From the NCBI GenBank assembly GCA_037074705.1, contig CM073590.1:239536101-239600100 (forward strand): DNA of 64,000 nt. The letters are read 5' to 3'. Shown here piece by piece: positions 10,991 through 22,600 of this stretch. This DNA comes from Zhengitettix transpicula. Its lineage: Eukaryota; Arthropoda; Insecta; Orthoptera; Tetrigidae. Numbering within the stretch: position 1 is the stretch's first letter; each line of letters opens with the position of its first letter. The position numbers and the translations under genes were made by a program. The notes beneath the pieces are model-generated. The model was not told where the DNA came from and did no database searches. It worked only from the letters and a program-made list of their open reading frames with translations.

Positions 10991-12562
10991 TGCTGAAAGA
11001 ATTAAATTGCCCAGGTACCTGAAAAAAACTGCAAGTTGTACCTCACTTAAATTATTATTGTGAACGTTAGATTAAAGATAAAATCGTCAGATTCTGATTT
11101 TTATGTCGAATATTGAAAAAAATAAATAAAAAAATACTAATTTGTAATATTTCATAAATGTTTAATCGTCGTAGAAATTTGATTGTTTGAAAAGGGAGTA
11201 AAACCTTTCTTTATTTAAAGGCCCAGAAAAAGACCCTGAGGTTAAGAGTAAAATTTGTTTGTTTGTATGATATAAGTGTCGAAAAAGGACATCGAATAAT
11301 TATTTGTAATTTGAATTATTTTAAATATAATAAATTAATGAGTTTGTTAATTAAATAAAAATTTAGTATTAACATCCTTTCATGTGAAGGTTAAAATAAT
11401 GCAATCAACGCGGGCCAACTGTTGTGTTTAATTGTGATTTCATTTATATACCACATTTTTGGCTTCACCAATGGTGGGCCACTCTTTAATTGATAAATTT
11501 TCAATTGCGAATATTACACTTTGGTTTCACCGACGTGGGGATAATCATTTAATTAATTGATTTCAAATTAAGTACTACATTTTGGCGTAATATTATTTCA
11601 TTTTAAAATTGTTTCATAAATTAAATCATTACAATATATATACATAATTTTTTTTAAAAAAAATGCTTTGAAGGGTTTCACTACATGTTCAGCCATTTTA
11701 ATGGAAAAAATCGTCAACGCTCTCGAGTTACACAAAAACTTCTCACACGGCAAACCGATAACAACGTAAATCCAATATGGCGGACATGGTCTGGTGGCGT
11801 TTGAAGTCACTCAATGTTAAAACGTGTGCTTGTATATTTAACCTTAATATTCAAAGGCTGTTTTTTTTCCAACGTTCCCCATCCCCTGGACACAGATCCC
11901 CTGTGTTAAGACGTCCACCACCATAAAAGAGAAATGTAGTAGAAGGACGCAATGAAAACGCTTTTCCACGCTATTGGACGCGGGATTGCGGAATTTTTCT
12001 GATTAATTTCGCAGTTAAACGGAGTTAATCTGTTATCAAAATGACCCAGACTGGAGATTACTGGACAGGACTATGGTCCTCCTGGATAAACGCGCGGAGG
12101 GTCAAATGTGCAATTGTCTGGGTTAATAACCCATCGCCGTCGCCGGCCTCGTAAAATCTTTTGTGTTATTATCGCCGCTCTGGTAGCTGCTCGCTGGTCG
12201 TTGTAGAAGTTTAACATCCCGCAGAGTTGGTCGTAAAATCTGGATGGAGATTGAGGGGAGGATTCGGGAGGGTGGGTGGAATGTCTCTCAACGGTCCGCA
12301 GCCAAACCACTATGGCGGAAACTGGACGATTGATTTTTCACAGCTCAAAGAGCTCCAGCAGCCGTGGTCCATTTCCTTACAGATTTATTTAATTACAAAG
12401 CCCGGTGACAATATTTAAAATACAAACAATGTACCAACATCAACATAAAATTAATTAATCGATCCTCCATCTTGTTCTGCGCCGACATCCTGGGACCAAT
12501 AAGCTTTTACAAATGGTTAAATATAATTGATCAGTAACGTGTTTATGTGTTTTTAAATATAA
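10991..12562. other. Intergenic, no gene recognised
   Basis: AT-rich sequence. Frames at 11598-11810 and 12071-12418 are short and carry no domain. Two ATGGCGG/CCGCCAT-type hexamers occur (near 11777 and 12312). Confidence 0.45.
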
Positions 12563-12582
12563 ATATATATATATATATATAT
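12563..12582. repeat. (AT)n microsatellite
   Basis: About ten AT units immediately before a Penelope-like end sequence. Confidence 0.8.
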
Positions 12583-12629
12583 TTCGTCCGCTATCAGACA
12601 TTTATTCAAGAAAATTCAAATAAAAATAT

Positions 12630-12669
12630 CAACGACGTTTCGGAACATTTTTGTTCCTCCATCAGGTTG
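12630..12669 (-). ncRNA. Hammerhead-like ribozyme motif, Penelope-like end
   Basis: On the minus strand: CAAC (stem I), CUGAUGG, a stem-loop AGGAAC-AAAAAU-GUUCC, GAAAC, GUC, then GUUG, which is complementary to CAAC. This matches a type I hammerhead with a minimal stem III, except that the last base of CUGANGA is G. Cleavage would be predicted after GUC. Activity is inference; the final core base change may weaken it. Confidence 0.5.
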
Positions 12670-13261
12670 TGACTGTTTCTTCGTAAATTAACAGCTGTCT
12701 CAAACAAAACAAAAATATATTAGGATTTTAATTGATTACAAATTTTATGTAAACATTTAAAAATAATTAAAAGCCGAGTAAAAATTTCACGCGCTCACTT
12801 TTATTCCTCGACAAACGTTAAAAAAAAATTAGATCTTATAATTAGTTATACAAAAATAACGGAATTAACCTGAAAAATTATTGCCCAGCACTTTATCGCA
12901 ATTAAAACAGTTCATAATGGACTAAGGCATCGAAATAATTATTTTGATCATGTTTTACTTCGTTGAAACTCGGTAATCTTCGGAAATGTCCACGAGTCAT
13001 CGCGTCGTAATTATTAGGAAGATTTTTATTAAAATAAAATTATGTACGTTTTTAATGAGTCTATGTTAAAGAAAATCTTTGGATGGAAAAGAAAAGTAGC
13101 TATGCTATATATAAATATATACGTTGTTCATAAAGAATTATGCTAAGGGATATGTGATTAGCAGAAAAGAAAAGCCCATGGAGATTATATTCATTACGGA
13201 TAAATACTTACTAAAAGGGAATTCAACGGATTCTCAAGATTAGGTATTTTTATTTTATACT

Positions 13262-13500
13262 TTGTGGGTTCCCGGCGTTGCCCGGGTTGTCATAATTAAG
13301 CCCAGCGACATCCATAACCTCGGATTCGACTCCAAACCCGGTCGTTTTTGTGTTATTCTTTTACGTAACGTCCCCCCCCCCTTTACCTCTAAGGGTGTTC
13401 CCTTCCTATGCCGAAAGGCATTCTACACAAAACGACATCGAGAGAAATACTATCAGCATCATTGACCACCCCGAAAAAATATTTATTCAACGTAAACATA
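13262..13500 (+). repeat. Interspersed repeat family C, 5' fragment
   Basis: Starts 'GTGGGTTCCCGGCGTTGCCC', the 5' signature also seen at 26,750 and 57,105. It continues with the same blocks ('GACATCCATAACCTCGGATT', then a C-run, 'GCCGAAAGG' and 'ACGACATCGAGAGAAATACT'). The characteristic ACAAACATAC-rich 3' end is missing, so the copy is truncated. Confidence 0.75.
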
Positions 13501-13561
13501 AGCGACGTGAATGTTTGATATATACATATACCAAAGTGGATGGATAACCGTAATAAGTATT

Positions 13562-13597
<36 letters not shown>
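13562..13597. repeat. (GA)n microsatellite
   Basis: About 17 GA units following the truncated family C copy. Confidence 0.95.
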
Positions 13598-13599
<2 letters not shown>

Positions 13600-13911
13600 C
13601 TACAACCGTAATATGTTGTCAATTATTTTTATGCATTCAATAATAATTAAAATATATAATAAATATAAAAAACAACGTTTCGTCCCGGACAATGGCTAAC
13701 ACTATCATATATATTTAACATATTTGTATTTTTTTATTTTTTATTATTTTATACGACATAGTTTCTAAATTTATTTGTTAAGATTATTGATTATTTATTA
13801 TGTTTTAAATTGAATAATTAACTTTTTCCGACTAAAAGGCCGCTGTTTTTATTATTTAAATTTAATATGAAATGATATTGTCATAATTATCTTTACGGAT
13901 CACTTTTTTTT

Positions 13912-14432
13912 AGGGTAACAGGCTACATAAGGGTAATCCACATGGTGGCAACTCCCCTTTAATAGCAATGGAAGGGATTTGAAAGGGGGGATGCGGAAGG
14001 GTAGAGGAAGGTAGCCAAGGGTTACTAGGGCCCCCGGGGATATATGTTAAGGATCCTAGCCGGCATTCGCCTAAAAGTAATTCAGGGAAAACCCTAGAAA
14101 AACCTGCATCAGGTCGGTCGGGCATTGGGTACTTGTCCGACGACCTTCCGATAGCGAGATAAGAGTTTGCTGTGGGGGCGCAGCATTCCCTTCTCCGTTC
14201 CTCGACCAGTTTAGGAGGCAGCTGGCCGACTCTGTTCCAATGGGAACAGCGAACAACTCTTACGGTATGCCCAAGGTCTGTGACCCCGGAACATACACCT
14301 CTCAGAACAGGCAGAGGTGCCTCAGCTCGTGGGAACCTTAATTCAAAAACGGAGAGAAAAAGGCATCCCCAAAGGTAGCCTCTTCGTGTCTGACCTACAA
14401 GGTTCTGCCTGCGAGTTAATAGCCCTCGCAGA
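13912..14432 (-). repeat. SINE-like repeat family A, copy A4
   Basis: Near full length, from AGGGTAACAGGCTACATAAG to 'CTGCGAGTTAATAGCCCTCG'. Flanked on the left by CAC(T)8. A second, shorter copy begins 27 nt further on. Confidence 0.85.
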
Positions 14433-14459
14433 CCTATACAAGGTTCACTCTTTTTTTAT

Positions 14460-14712
14460 AGGACAACAGGCTACATGAGGGTAATTCACGTTGGGCAACT
14501 CCCCTTTAATAGCATAGGAAGGGATTTGAAAGGGGGGATGCGGAAGGGTAGAGGAAGGTAGCCAAGGGTTAAGTAGGGCCCCCGGGCTATATTTTAAGGA
14601 TCCTACCCGGCATTCGCCTAAAGAAATGCAGGAAAAACCCTAGAAAAACCTGCATTAGGTAGGTCGGGCATTGGGTACTTGTCCCACGCCCTTCCGTTAG
14701 CGGGAGAGGAGT
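14460..14712 (-). repeat. SINE-like repeat family A, copy A5 (truncated)
   Basis: Same orientation as A4 and starting with AGGACAACAGGCTACATGAG after its own T-run. It ends abruptly at consensus position 'GCGGGAGAGGAGTT', practically the same point where copy A14 (63,134) ends. Confidence 0.85.
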
Positions 14713-15913
14713 TCACATTATTGCCGAACAGTAAATAAAAAATAATTATAGTTTTATCTGAAAGTTTCAGCTTTTCAGTATTTAATATTTTAGAATGTTA
14801 AAAAATAAAAATTCTACTGATATAAAAAATGGGGGATTCATTTCAATAACATCATTAAGACCAGAATCAGTCATGGAAACTGAAATTCTTGAAGAAAATG
14901 AAGAACCTTGCCATAAGTCCGCCATTTCATGACAATTTTTAAGGGTTGTTAAAGAAAAATATAATGTTTAATCATTTTCATACTTCATGAATTTTTTATA
15001 TAAATATTTTATATTAGTAATAAAATGGACCCCTCACGATTAATACGTCACAATACTTTCAAGTGAATTTACTTAAATAAATATATTGTATTAGTCGAAA
15101 AATACGTGGGATATTATTATAATTGTAACTGAACTGTAAGTCGAGGTGGCTTTATTATTGTGCAAGATAGAAGCGAGCATTTACGAGGGATTCGGAGCCA
15201 AATTTCCCAAGAGGACAAATTCTACAGTGTTTTTTTTATGTATTCGATTCTTCCTGAACACAAAATTTATCTCCAGTAACATGTAAAAGCTCTTCATTTT
15301 ATTTTCCAACAATGTCATGCCCTCGTACAAACACTGATATGTAATCCACACACATGCACTACATCTGTCTATTCACATTTACATATCAATATCCTGATTA
15401 TAAATCAACCCCCGGATCCCCTCCCTTATCCCAATTAGTCCCCATTATATCGATTTAATCAATCTTCTGCTACAGGATATGAATATATCTCCATAACGAA
15501 GCAGTTTACTCTGCTTTGTTACTGTTGTTTACTAATTACGCTTCTTCCCCTCCTATATATATCTATAGACATTTTTGTTTTGTTTTTTTATATTTCGACT
15601 GTTGCACCAGAATCAATTAATATCGGGTTACCAATCATGGTTGTAATTTTCTTTTCCGCGGAGTGTGTTTTTTCTGAAGCGGTCGGTGTTGATTTATACA
15701 GCCTTATTTTCCTTCGGGGTTCATTACGACAGTGAACTTATTTTCCTCTCTCACGATGACTTATCACTGTTAAACATCAAACAAAATTGACTGATATTAA
15801 TATTATTATATGTGATTATTAACATTAGTCAAAATTGTGGTAATTTATATACATTGACCTTTCCTCCTGATATTGTTTCCCAGGTTACGTCATAGATACT
15901 TAACTCAGAACGT
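14713..15913. other. Intergenic, no gene recognised
   Basis: AT-rich. No protein family or RNA gene seen. A weak echo of the 38-bp repeat of 3929 ('GATAGAAGCGAGCA') occurs near 15,170. Confidence 0.5.
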
Positions 15914-15915
15914 TA

Positions 15916-17077
15916 CGAGGATGAATCAAATATAAACGAGACTTTTGGACCTGCGCGCGCAATAGTGATGGAAGAACGTTCCGCTGTTATTGGCTGTTAG
16001 GTTGGTTTGTCAGGAGTGGGGGAAGCACGTGACTCATCATCATAGACTCGCTCAGTGTCCATCGTTACGATGTCCGAGCAGGAGGAACCTCCCTCTATTG
16101 CGCAACGTATTGTTATCAAGTTTTTAGCTGCAGAAGGTGTAAAACCGGCCGAAATCTTGAGAAGATTGACTGCAGAGTTCGGGGAAGAGACGCTGTCGCG
16201 AGCTAGAGTCTTTGCTTGGCATAAACAGTTCGTGGAGGGCCGTGAACGTGACCGCAGACCCGCACCAGCATTACAGCGGGCAACATCGACAGTGTTCGTC
16301 AACTTGTTGAAGGTGATAGGCGTCTAACAACTTCGGATATTGCAATTGAGGTTGGAATAAGTTATGGGAGCACTTACTCTATACTCTCAGAGGAGCTATG
16401 GTGGGTTCCTCGCCTTCTCACAGTTGACCAGAAACTGAATCGTTTTCAAGTGTGTGAGCGCCTTCTTGCACGATTTCCCCTGTGATGAAACGTGGGTGCA
16501 TCACTACACCCCTGAGTCGAAACAAGCGAGTATGGAGTGGAGGAAGAAAGGAGAAACCGGACCAGTGAAAGCCAAGTCACGATTATCGGCTGGCAAGGTT
16601 TTGACCAGCGTGGCCTGCTGCACCTTGATTTTTTGCATGAGCGCAGAACAATTAATGCCAAATTTTGACTGAGGTCAGACTTGCATATCGCCGCAAAAGA
16701 CGAGACCTTCCGATGAGAAAAGTGATTCTCCTCCATGACAATGCTCGCCCCCATACAGCAGCCCTGACACTGGAACACCCTCCATACAGTCCAGACCTGT
16801 CTCCCTGCGACTTACATGTCTTTGGTCCTCTCAAGGAAGCTTTGGGAGGGCAAAAATTCCACAGCGATAATGAGGTTGAAGCATATCTGCGCAATTGGCT
16901 ACAAACACGACCTGACTCTTTTTACGTGGAAGGAATTAAAAAATTACCTATACGCTGGGAAGAATGTGTTTATAAATCAGGAGATTATGTAGAAAAATAA
17001 ACTGTGATTGTTTGTGCGTTTAAAATCAAAATAAATATTTAAAAAAATAAGTCTTGTTTATATTTGATTCACCCTCG
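15916..17077 (+). mobile_element. Mariner (Tc1/mariner) transposon with intact ends, 1,162 bp
   Basis: The ends are inverted repeats of about 28 bp. The left reads CGAGGATGAATCAAATATAA; the right end, complemented, reads CGAGGGTGAATCAAATATAA. There are two mismatches in the first 28. TA flanks both sides (15914-15915 and 17078-17079), the normal mariner target duplication. The interior carries a disrupted transposase. The length is slightly below the usual 1.25-1.3 kb, in line with internal deletions. The terminal repeats are well preserved, so the copy could once have been mobilised in trans. Confidence 0.92.
16070..17000 (+). pseudogene. Mariner transposase, frameshifted and internally deleted
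   Basis: The start at 16070 (MSEQEEPPSIAQRIVIKF) opens a mariner-type DNA-binding domain ('RVFAWHKQFVEGRE'). The frame breaks near 16275. It continues in another frame with 'VRQLVEGDRRLTTSDIAIEV' and 'RLLTVDQKLNRFQVCERLL', then in a third with 'CDETWVHHYTPESK' (first catalytic Asp), 'LHDNARPHTAA' (second Asp) and 'HPPYSPDLSPCDLHVF' (third Asp region). About 15 residues are missing between the second and third acidic motifs, and one segment is missing before CDETWVHH. All three catalytic blocks are recognisable but cannot form one protein. The encoded enzyme would have cut and pasted DNA at TA sites. Closest in type to the SETMAR-like/mariner group, by motif only. Confidence 0.9.
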
Positions 17078-17308
17078 TATCGTATATTACTGTCTTAGAA
17101 ACCAACAGACGCCTCTGGGGTGATACTTACAAGTTATTTTGCATGTATGCTGCACTATGGAGTAACAGGTTAAAGGTTGTTAGAGAAACTTTGGCAGCTG
17201 GAAGTTCTTTGATTTCTAACAGATTATGGATTCAAAGGTCATCCAATGTTAAAAGATTTCCCTGTCACTTGTTATGAGGAAATAAGATATGATATCGAGG
17301 CAAAAAAA
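17078..17308. other. Short intergenic stretch
   Basis: No feature seen between the mariner right TA and the next family A copy. Confidence 0.4.
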
Positions 17309-17811
17309 GGGTTCAGGCAGAATCTTTTAGGAGAGACGGAGTTGGCTACCTTAGGGGATGCCTTCTCCTCTCTCCGTTTTTGAACTAAGATTCTCCACAA
17401 GCCGTGGCACCTCGGCCTGTTTTGTTCCGGGGTCAGAGACCTTGGTCATACGCAAAGAGTTGTTCGCGGTTCCCGTTGGAACAGTCGGCCAGCTGCCTCC
17501 TAAACTGATCGACGCTTGGAGAAGAGAATGCTGCTTCCCCAGAGAAAACCCCTCTCCCGCCATCGGAAGGGCGTGGGACAAGTACCAAATGCCCGACCTA
17601 CCTAATGCAGATTTTCTAGGGTTTGTCCTGCATTACTTTTAGGCGAATTGCCGGGTAGGATCCTTAAACTATAAGCCCGGGGGCTCTAGTTAACCCTTGG
17701 CTACCTTCCTCTACCTTTCCGCATCCCTCCTTTCAAATTCCTTTCCTGTGGTTTTAAAGGGGAGTTGCCACTATGTGGATTACCCTCAAGTCACCTGTTA
17801 CCCTAAAAAAA
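17309..17811 (+). repeat. SINE-like repeat family A, copy A6
   Basis: Opposite orientation to A1-A5. It runs from 'TCTTTTAGGAGAGACGGAG' to 'CACCTGTTACCCTAAAAAAA', so the A-rich end is on the right. Divergent (several small changes) but nearly complete. Confidence 0.85.
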
Positions 17812-17989
17812 TGTATCGATAGATTTACCGTATGTTTGATAGTCCTTGGGAAGGTAAAACCAAAGAAAAGTAAATAGAAAGGAGTAGAAAATTACAGTAC
17901 AAAGAAAAAAAATATCTATAACCGTTGAAATTTAAAGAATATATTACAGAATAACGGTTGAATTAATTTGAGAGACATTTTCGGGTTTC

Positions 17990-18062
17990 CAACAGAGGGA
18001 AGAGTCTATTTAGACCACGACGTTTCGATGCCAACCGCCATCACCAATTCTGACTCTGTAAT
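17990..18062 (-). repeat. Penelope-like end sequence (degenerate)
   Basis: Minus strand reads GGTGATGGCGGTTGGCATC-GAAAC-GUC-GUGG, the same layout as the hammerhead-like motifs elsewhere but with a damaged CUGANGA box. No protein-coding remnant lies beside it. Confidence 0.35.
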
Positions 18063-18121
18063 AATTCGTTAGAAGGTTGAAAATAAAATTAAGGAGGGGG
18101 GAGTGATGTGTAGAGAATTAA

Positions 18122-18185
18122 TATGGACGTAGGAGTTGGTGTGTGGACAGTTAATGTAAAGATAGGAGTTGATGTGTGGACAACC
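18122..18185 (-). repeat. 33-bp minisatellite, short inverted block
   Basis: About two units of the monomer that makes up the array at 19.0-19.5 kb, but in the opposite orientation. Its complement contains TGTCCACACATCAACTCCTA and 'CTTTACATTAACTGTCC'. Confidence 0.8.
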
Positions 18186-19002
18186 CATTATAGACGATAC
18201 AGCAGCGATCAAACTATTTAAAGGACTTAGTGAAGGAGATTCGGTTTGAAATAACAGGACAAAATGGAGGTTCGTATAAACGTAACTCCACGGGACAAAA
18301 TTCCGTAATTAAAAGATATATTTTATAGACAAGTGACGACGTAAAATTACCCAGAGGTGTTTACATTACGAGACCCGCAGGATATTACCTCTGGTTTCCA
18401 TGTTAATGAAACGCCAGACGCTTGTAATTCCATTTGATGAGTAAACGCAGTGGAGTTGAATGTTAATGCAAGGTAAGGACGTATGGAGGCAATCACGTAC
18501 GGCGGATGTGGCGCTGGGGGGGTTTAGTTTGGAGGTTTAGGGGTGACACATGCACATGCTGGAGGGTGGGGGGTGGCTTCCGATCGGAGTTGTACGTGAC
18601 CTGCGTGAGAAGGATCCTCCAACCTGTCCTACTACCACTAGACATGAGTCTGCACTTCGCAGTGAATTTTTTTTTTTTTACATTTCCACTCGTCTTACTT
18701 AATATACTCCACTAGTCACTGACTTCCTCAACTCCCTTTGCTCTTCACTACAATTAATAACCTCAGCTGAGTGTGTATTCTCATATTTTTGAAGCAACAC
18801 GGTGTTCTCAAGTGAGGGAACAAAAGTTGTATTTAAAAAAAATAGGTTTCTTGATACATTTTTATTAATTTTTGTTTATTTATAGCATTTTTATTCGTCT
18901 ATAAAACTATAAAACCAAAAATTACACCCTAAAAAACAACACCAGCTATGTTACAGCCGGGATTCTTCTGGAATCTCCAGTCTACATTCTACACCTCAAC
19001 TA

Positions 19003-19470
19003 TAGTTACATTAACTGTCCACATATCAACTTCTATCTGTACATTAACTGTCCACACGTTAACTCCTATGTCCACATTAATTGTCTGCACATCAACTTCT
19101 ATCTTTAGACTAACTGTCTACTCATTAACTTCTATCTTTACATTAACTGTCCTCACGTTAACTCCTATGTCCACATTAATTGTCTGCACATCAACTTCTA
19201 TCTTTAGACTAACTGTCTACTCATTAACTTCTATCTTTACATTAACTGTCCTCACGTTAACTCCTATGTCCACATTAATTGTCTGCACATCAACTTCTAT
19301 CTTTAGACTAACTGTCTACTCATTAACTTCTATCTTTACATTAACTGTTCACACATCAACTCTTATCACCGCATTAACTGTCCACACATCAACTTCTATA
19401 TTGCATTAACTGTCTACTCGTCAACTTCTATCTTTACAATAACTGTTCACGCATCAACTACCACCTGGAT
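19003..19470 (+). repeat. 33-bp minisatellite with 99-bp higher-order unit
   Basis: About 14 monomers of the type 'ATTAACTGTCCACACATC...CTTCTATCTTTAC'. In the middle, a 99-bp unit of three different monomers repeats almost exactly (TCCACATTAATTGTCTGCAC recurs at about 19071, 19170 and 19269). Because 33 is a multiple of 3, one frame stays open and would encode an 11-residue Thr/Ser-rich repeat. That frame is best read as a by-product of the repeat. Confidence 0.92.
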
Positions 19471-20340
19471 ATTAATTTTTTTTTCACAAAACTGTCATCT
19501 TCCATCACGTTTCAGCTGTCTCCCCCCCTTCCCTCCCCCCCCAAAAAAAATATTAAACTGTGTCCTCGCTGGTGCTCTGCGGGCACTTTTTTAACTTCAG
19601 CTGTTTCATGGCACGCCTGTAACTTTTTACTCGTCTTCAGTGCCTAAATCTGCACTTCACTTCAAACCAATTCACATCAATTTTGGATGTTCCCCGAACA
19701 ACCAGCACTTGTTTCGTCAAAAGAGAAAAAAATAAAATTTGTTCAAGTTAGAAATCTTGCATGACCCTGATGTGTGTCAATGCTAATTGAATTTAGAGGC
19801 AGCCGTTACCTTAATTAGTTCTTTTTCTTCGATGTAAAACTGATTGATGTCCTTCCAGAACCTTTCTTGTGTGCTTCCTAGTTGTTCACCCTGCCACATT
19901 CCATTTCTCTGCTACCCTTCTACGCGGATCCCTTCTCCACAACGGGGCGTGCATTATATCAACGCCTTCACGTTTCAAGGGCTTTAACCCACAAACAGAA
20001 GCTACAGGTTTACGGTGCGACTCTGCTATATCACATTCTCCTTTGCTCAGGTAACAGAAGCTGACACAGGCCGGCCTTTCCTTGCTTCTACACGCACGCT
20101 CATGAGGCAGGCACAAAGGCCGCCCACCTCCTTTAAAACTCGGCCAACACCTCGTCCTCCAAAAGCCACAGAAGCAAAAAACCCTCTTTCTACGACTACG
20201 ACGAATACCGGGATTACTTGTCACGTTCTACATCGCAAATTACAACTACAAAAATCCGATTCGATTATATTCATTATCATTATCGTGAGCAAAAAATTAA
20301 AATTATTTTAACTCAAAAGAAAATTAAATTCGAAGCTCAG
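19471..20340. other. Intergenic, no gene recognised
   Basis: C-rich runs at 19520-19540. Overlapping open frames at 19869-20311 on both strands have no recognisable domain. Confidence 0.45.
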
Positions 20341-20344
20341 ACAT

Positions 20345-20455
20345 ACAGACCATTAAAATTAATTTTATTTAAAGGTTCCGGACTGAAAAAATCCTGGGCC
20401 GGACCGGAAATCGAACCCGGGACCCTCAATTGGTAACCATGTAGGTGAAACCGGG
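20345..20455 (-). repeat. tRNA-derived SINE copy S2
   Basis: The minus strand has GGGTTCGATTTCC (complement of 20406-20418), a near-perfect pol III B box. It is followed by 'GGTCCGGCCCAGGATTTTTT' and a tail 'CCTTTAAATAAAATTAATTT'. The same arrangement follows S1, so both belong to one SINE family. The A-box half is poorly preserved. Confidence 0.65.
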
Positions 20456-20499
20456 TTGTGGCTGTAGAATACTGGGATGGAAAAATCTCGTGCCAGTCC

Positions 20500-20650
20500 T
20501 GGAGTCGACTCGGATAGGTCAATGGTCAGAGCGCCCGCGGACCAATCGGGAGAGCCGGGTTCGATTCCCGGTCCGGCCGAGGATTTTTCCATCCTTGACC
20601 CCTTAAATAAAATTATCTTAACTTTAAATTGATAATAATTCTTATCTGGT
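20500..20650 (+). repeat. tRNA-derived SINE copy S1
   Basis: TAGGTCAATGG (20515-20525) is an A-box-like element and GGTTCGATTCC (20558-20568) an exact B box. CTCGG (about 20509) can pair with CCGAG (about 20577), as in an acceptor stem. The tail 'GGATTTTTCCATCC...TTAAATAAAATTA' is not tRNA. A third tail fragment in inverted orientation ('GGGATGGAAAAATC') lies just upstream at 20473. It is a SINE, not a tRNA gene: the anticodon arm is too short and unpaired. Confidence 0.7.
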
Positions 20651-20659
20651 TTTCTTTCA

Positions 20660-21935
20660 TGGTCTGCAGAGTTTACTGGAATTGCGTAGACCGAATAGTT
20701 CGAAACTGACGACAACAATTTTAATAATTAAGTTGGAATATTTACTGAGGATGTTAGTCACAAAATTGTTTTAAATTAGACATATGTTCTTTCAGGAGTG
20801 TTTTAATGGCCGTTTCGTTTGAGCTGCGGAAGGAACATTGTAGCCTTTAAAAGTAAAATTTATATCTTTCATTATATAATTTTATATTCAATTGTAATTA
20901 TTAAATATTAGTAGAGAATAATTATTATCTACAGTTCACCACATTAATGGCGGCCATTTAGTGGTTAATTAAATAAATCAGAATATACACACAATATCTG
21001 GCACTTAATATCTTTACTTAACTCTCAACAACTCCGCACGCAATATTATTCAAAGATTAAACGAACGTAATGCGGTGAAGCCTTTCATCTCTGCTTCCAC
21101 ATATCTTTATATACCAATGGCAGTGACACAATAATGGCCGCTTCCGTAGTTGTCGTTGTGGTTCATTCCGTCCGTGATTCTTGGTCTCCGTACAATTGCA
21201 GAAGTTCATCGGATGTGAACGCGTTACCGCTTCGCTTCCTCACTCCCTCCTCTTTTCAAAGTTCCTGGCGGCGTGCTGGTGCTGGGAAATTCGCGGATGA
21301 AATGGCGTTATAAATTACAGGAGATGTCGTGGAGGGTAAAAGCGAGCGAACTCTCTCTCTCACACACACACACACATTGCACGTCGTCGTGGAGCAGCGA
21401 ACAACTTGGTGGAAGTTGTGTTAAATTCGCTCTTCGCAGATGTACGTAAGCTGCCTTGCAACTCATTACTTCAACCCTCACACACACAGATACAGAGACA
21501 GACGAGGAGGATGAGGTAAATAAAATAACTTCACGTGACCGTGGATTTATTCTGCACACGAGTCTCTCTGAAGGATAGGACGATATTTTAAGTGGCAGCG
21601 TGACAGGTAATTCTCCATTTATCGATTATAATATTATGTATCTCTTGCCATTTTATTTACTCTTTATAAATCGATAAATATACTGCCTTCAATGAGAAAA
21701 TTATGTTTATTAACACCAAAACAAACTGAATATAAAACGGTTCGTCCTCTTTTAGAATCTTTTCAGGTTTAATAATTGTTTATGTAAATAATGCCAAAAA
21801 TAAATTAAGATGTAGGATTAATTTAAATTTTATGATATTAAACATAATTTTCTGACTCAATGGCGTATATTTCTTTACATATATTATTATTATTAATGAC
21901 AGAGATATTTTTTTTAAAAAAAGTTTAATATTACC
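20660..21935. other. Intergenic, no gene recognised
   Basis: Contains a short (CA)n run at about 21361-21375 and otherwise unremarkable AT-rich sequence. Confidence 0.45.
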
Positions 21936-21939
21936 CCTA

Positions 21940-22190
21940 ACCCATAGTTTAATTTATAAATAAACAACTTGCCAATTATAAGTCAGAAAAAAAATTATTT
22001 ATCGAAAATTTAAACTACGTTTCGTCGCTAACCTTGTGACCTCTTCAGATTGAGGTTTAAAAAAATTGTTATGGTCAGGAAAAATTTTTTTTTCGCTCGA
22101 AAAGTTAGGGATGAAACGTAGTTTAATTTTTCCATAAATAAATATATTTTTTATGACTTCAAATTGGCTGCTGTTTATTTATAAGTAGTC
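21940..22190. mobile_element. Penelope-like inverted end pair with hammerhead-like motif
   Basis: 'AATTTAAACTACGTTTCGTC' (22007-22026) and 'GATGAAACGTAGTTTAATTT' (about 22110) form inverted arms around about 80 bp. On the minus strand of the left arm CUGAAGA, a weak stem II, GAAAC and GUA follow one another (22016-22048). The arrangement is that of a solo pair of Penelope-type terminal repeats. No GIY-YIG or RT remnant is present. Confidence 0.5.
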
Positions 22191-22588
22191 AGAATATATA
22201 TATCACTATAGTTTAATGTCACCTTTAGTGTTTAATGACACAATTTTTGTTGCTAGAAGAAGTTCCTTTTCTTCCCGTTGCTGAAATTAAAACGACAAGG
22301 ATTCATGAAATGTAGATAACACAAACATTGCTCCGAAATATAACGTTCCTTTATTTGCTTCTCCTTTAAAATTAACATTTTCAGTGCTTGTTCCAGATAC
22401 AGTACGCAAAATGTAAAAATATTATTTATGATTTGAAAATATAAGCTAATTTTAAATAAGATTTTTAATTACGTAATGGTTCAAATTTAATTTTATTTCG
22501 CTTCTTATTCCGTCCCCTTACTGTGCTGTAAAGCACATCACTGACCTATGCTCAGCGAGGCGTCAGTTTTTTTCGAGTAGGGAGGTAC

Positions 22589-22600
22589 TGCGCATGCGCA
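22589..22600. promoter_or_regulatory. TGCGCATGCGCA palindrome (NRF-1/Ewg-type site)
   Basis: Perfect 12-bp palindrome identical to the consensus of NRF-1 (Erect wing in Drosophila). It lies in a locally GC-richer patch (22,500-22,680) surrounded by AT-rich DNA. It could mark an unrecognised promoter; no first exon could be identified. Confidence 0.35.

Noticed and set aside
16446..16894. Minus-strand frames opposite the mariner transposase
   Set aside because: Shadow frames of the transposase remnant.
18948..19409. 153-codon Thr/Ser-rich frame
   Set aside because: Explained by a 33-bp minisatellite (multiple of three) with no signal peptide or flanking coding sequence.
20500..20585. Functional tRNA gene
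   Set aside because: A and B boxes are present, but anticodon and D arms do not fold and the sequence continues into a shared non-tRNA tail: SINE.
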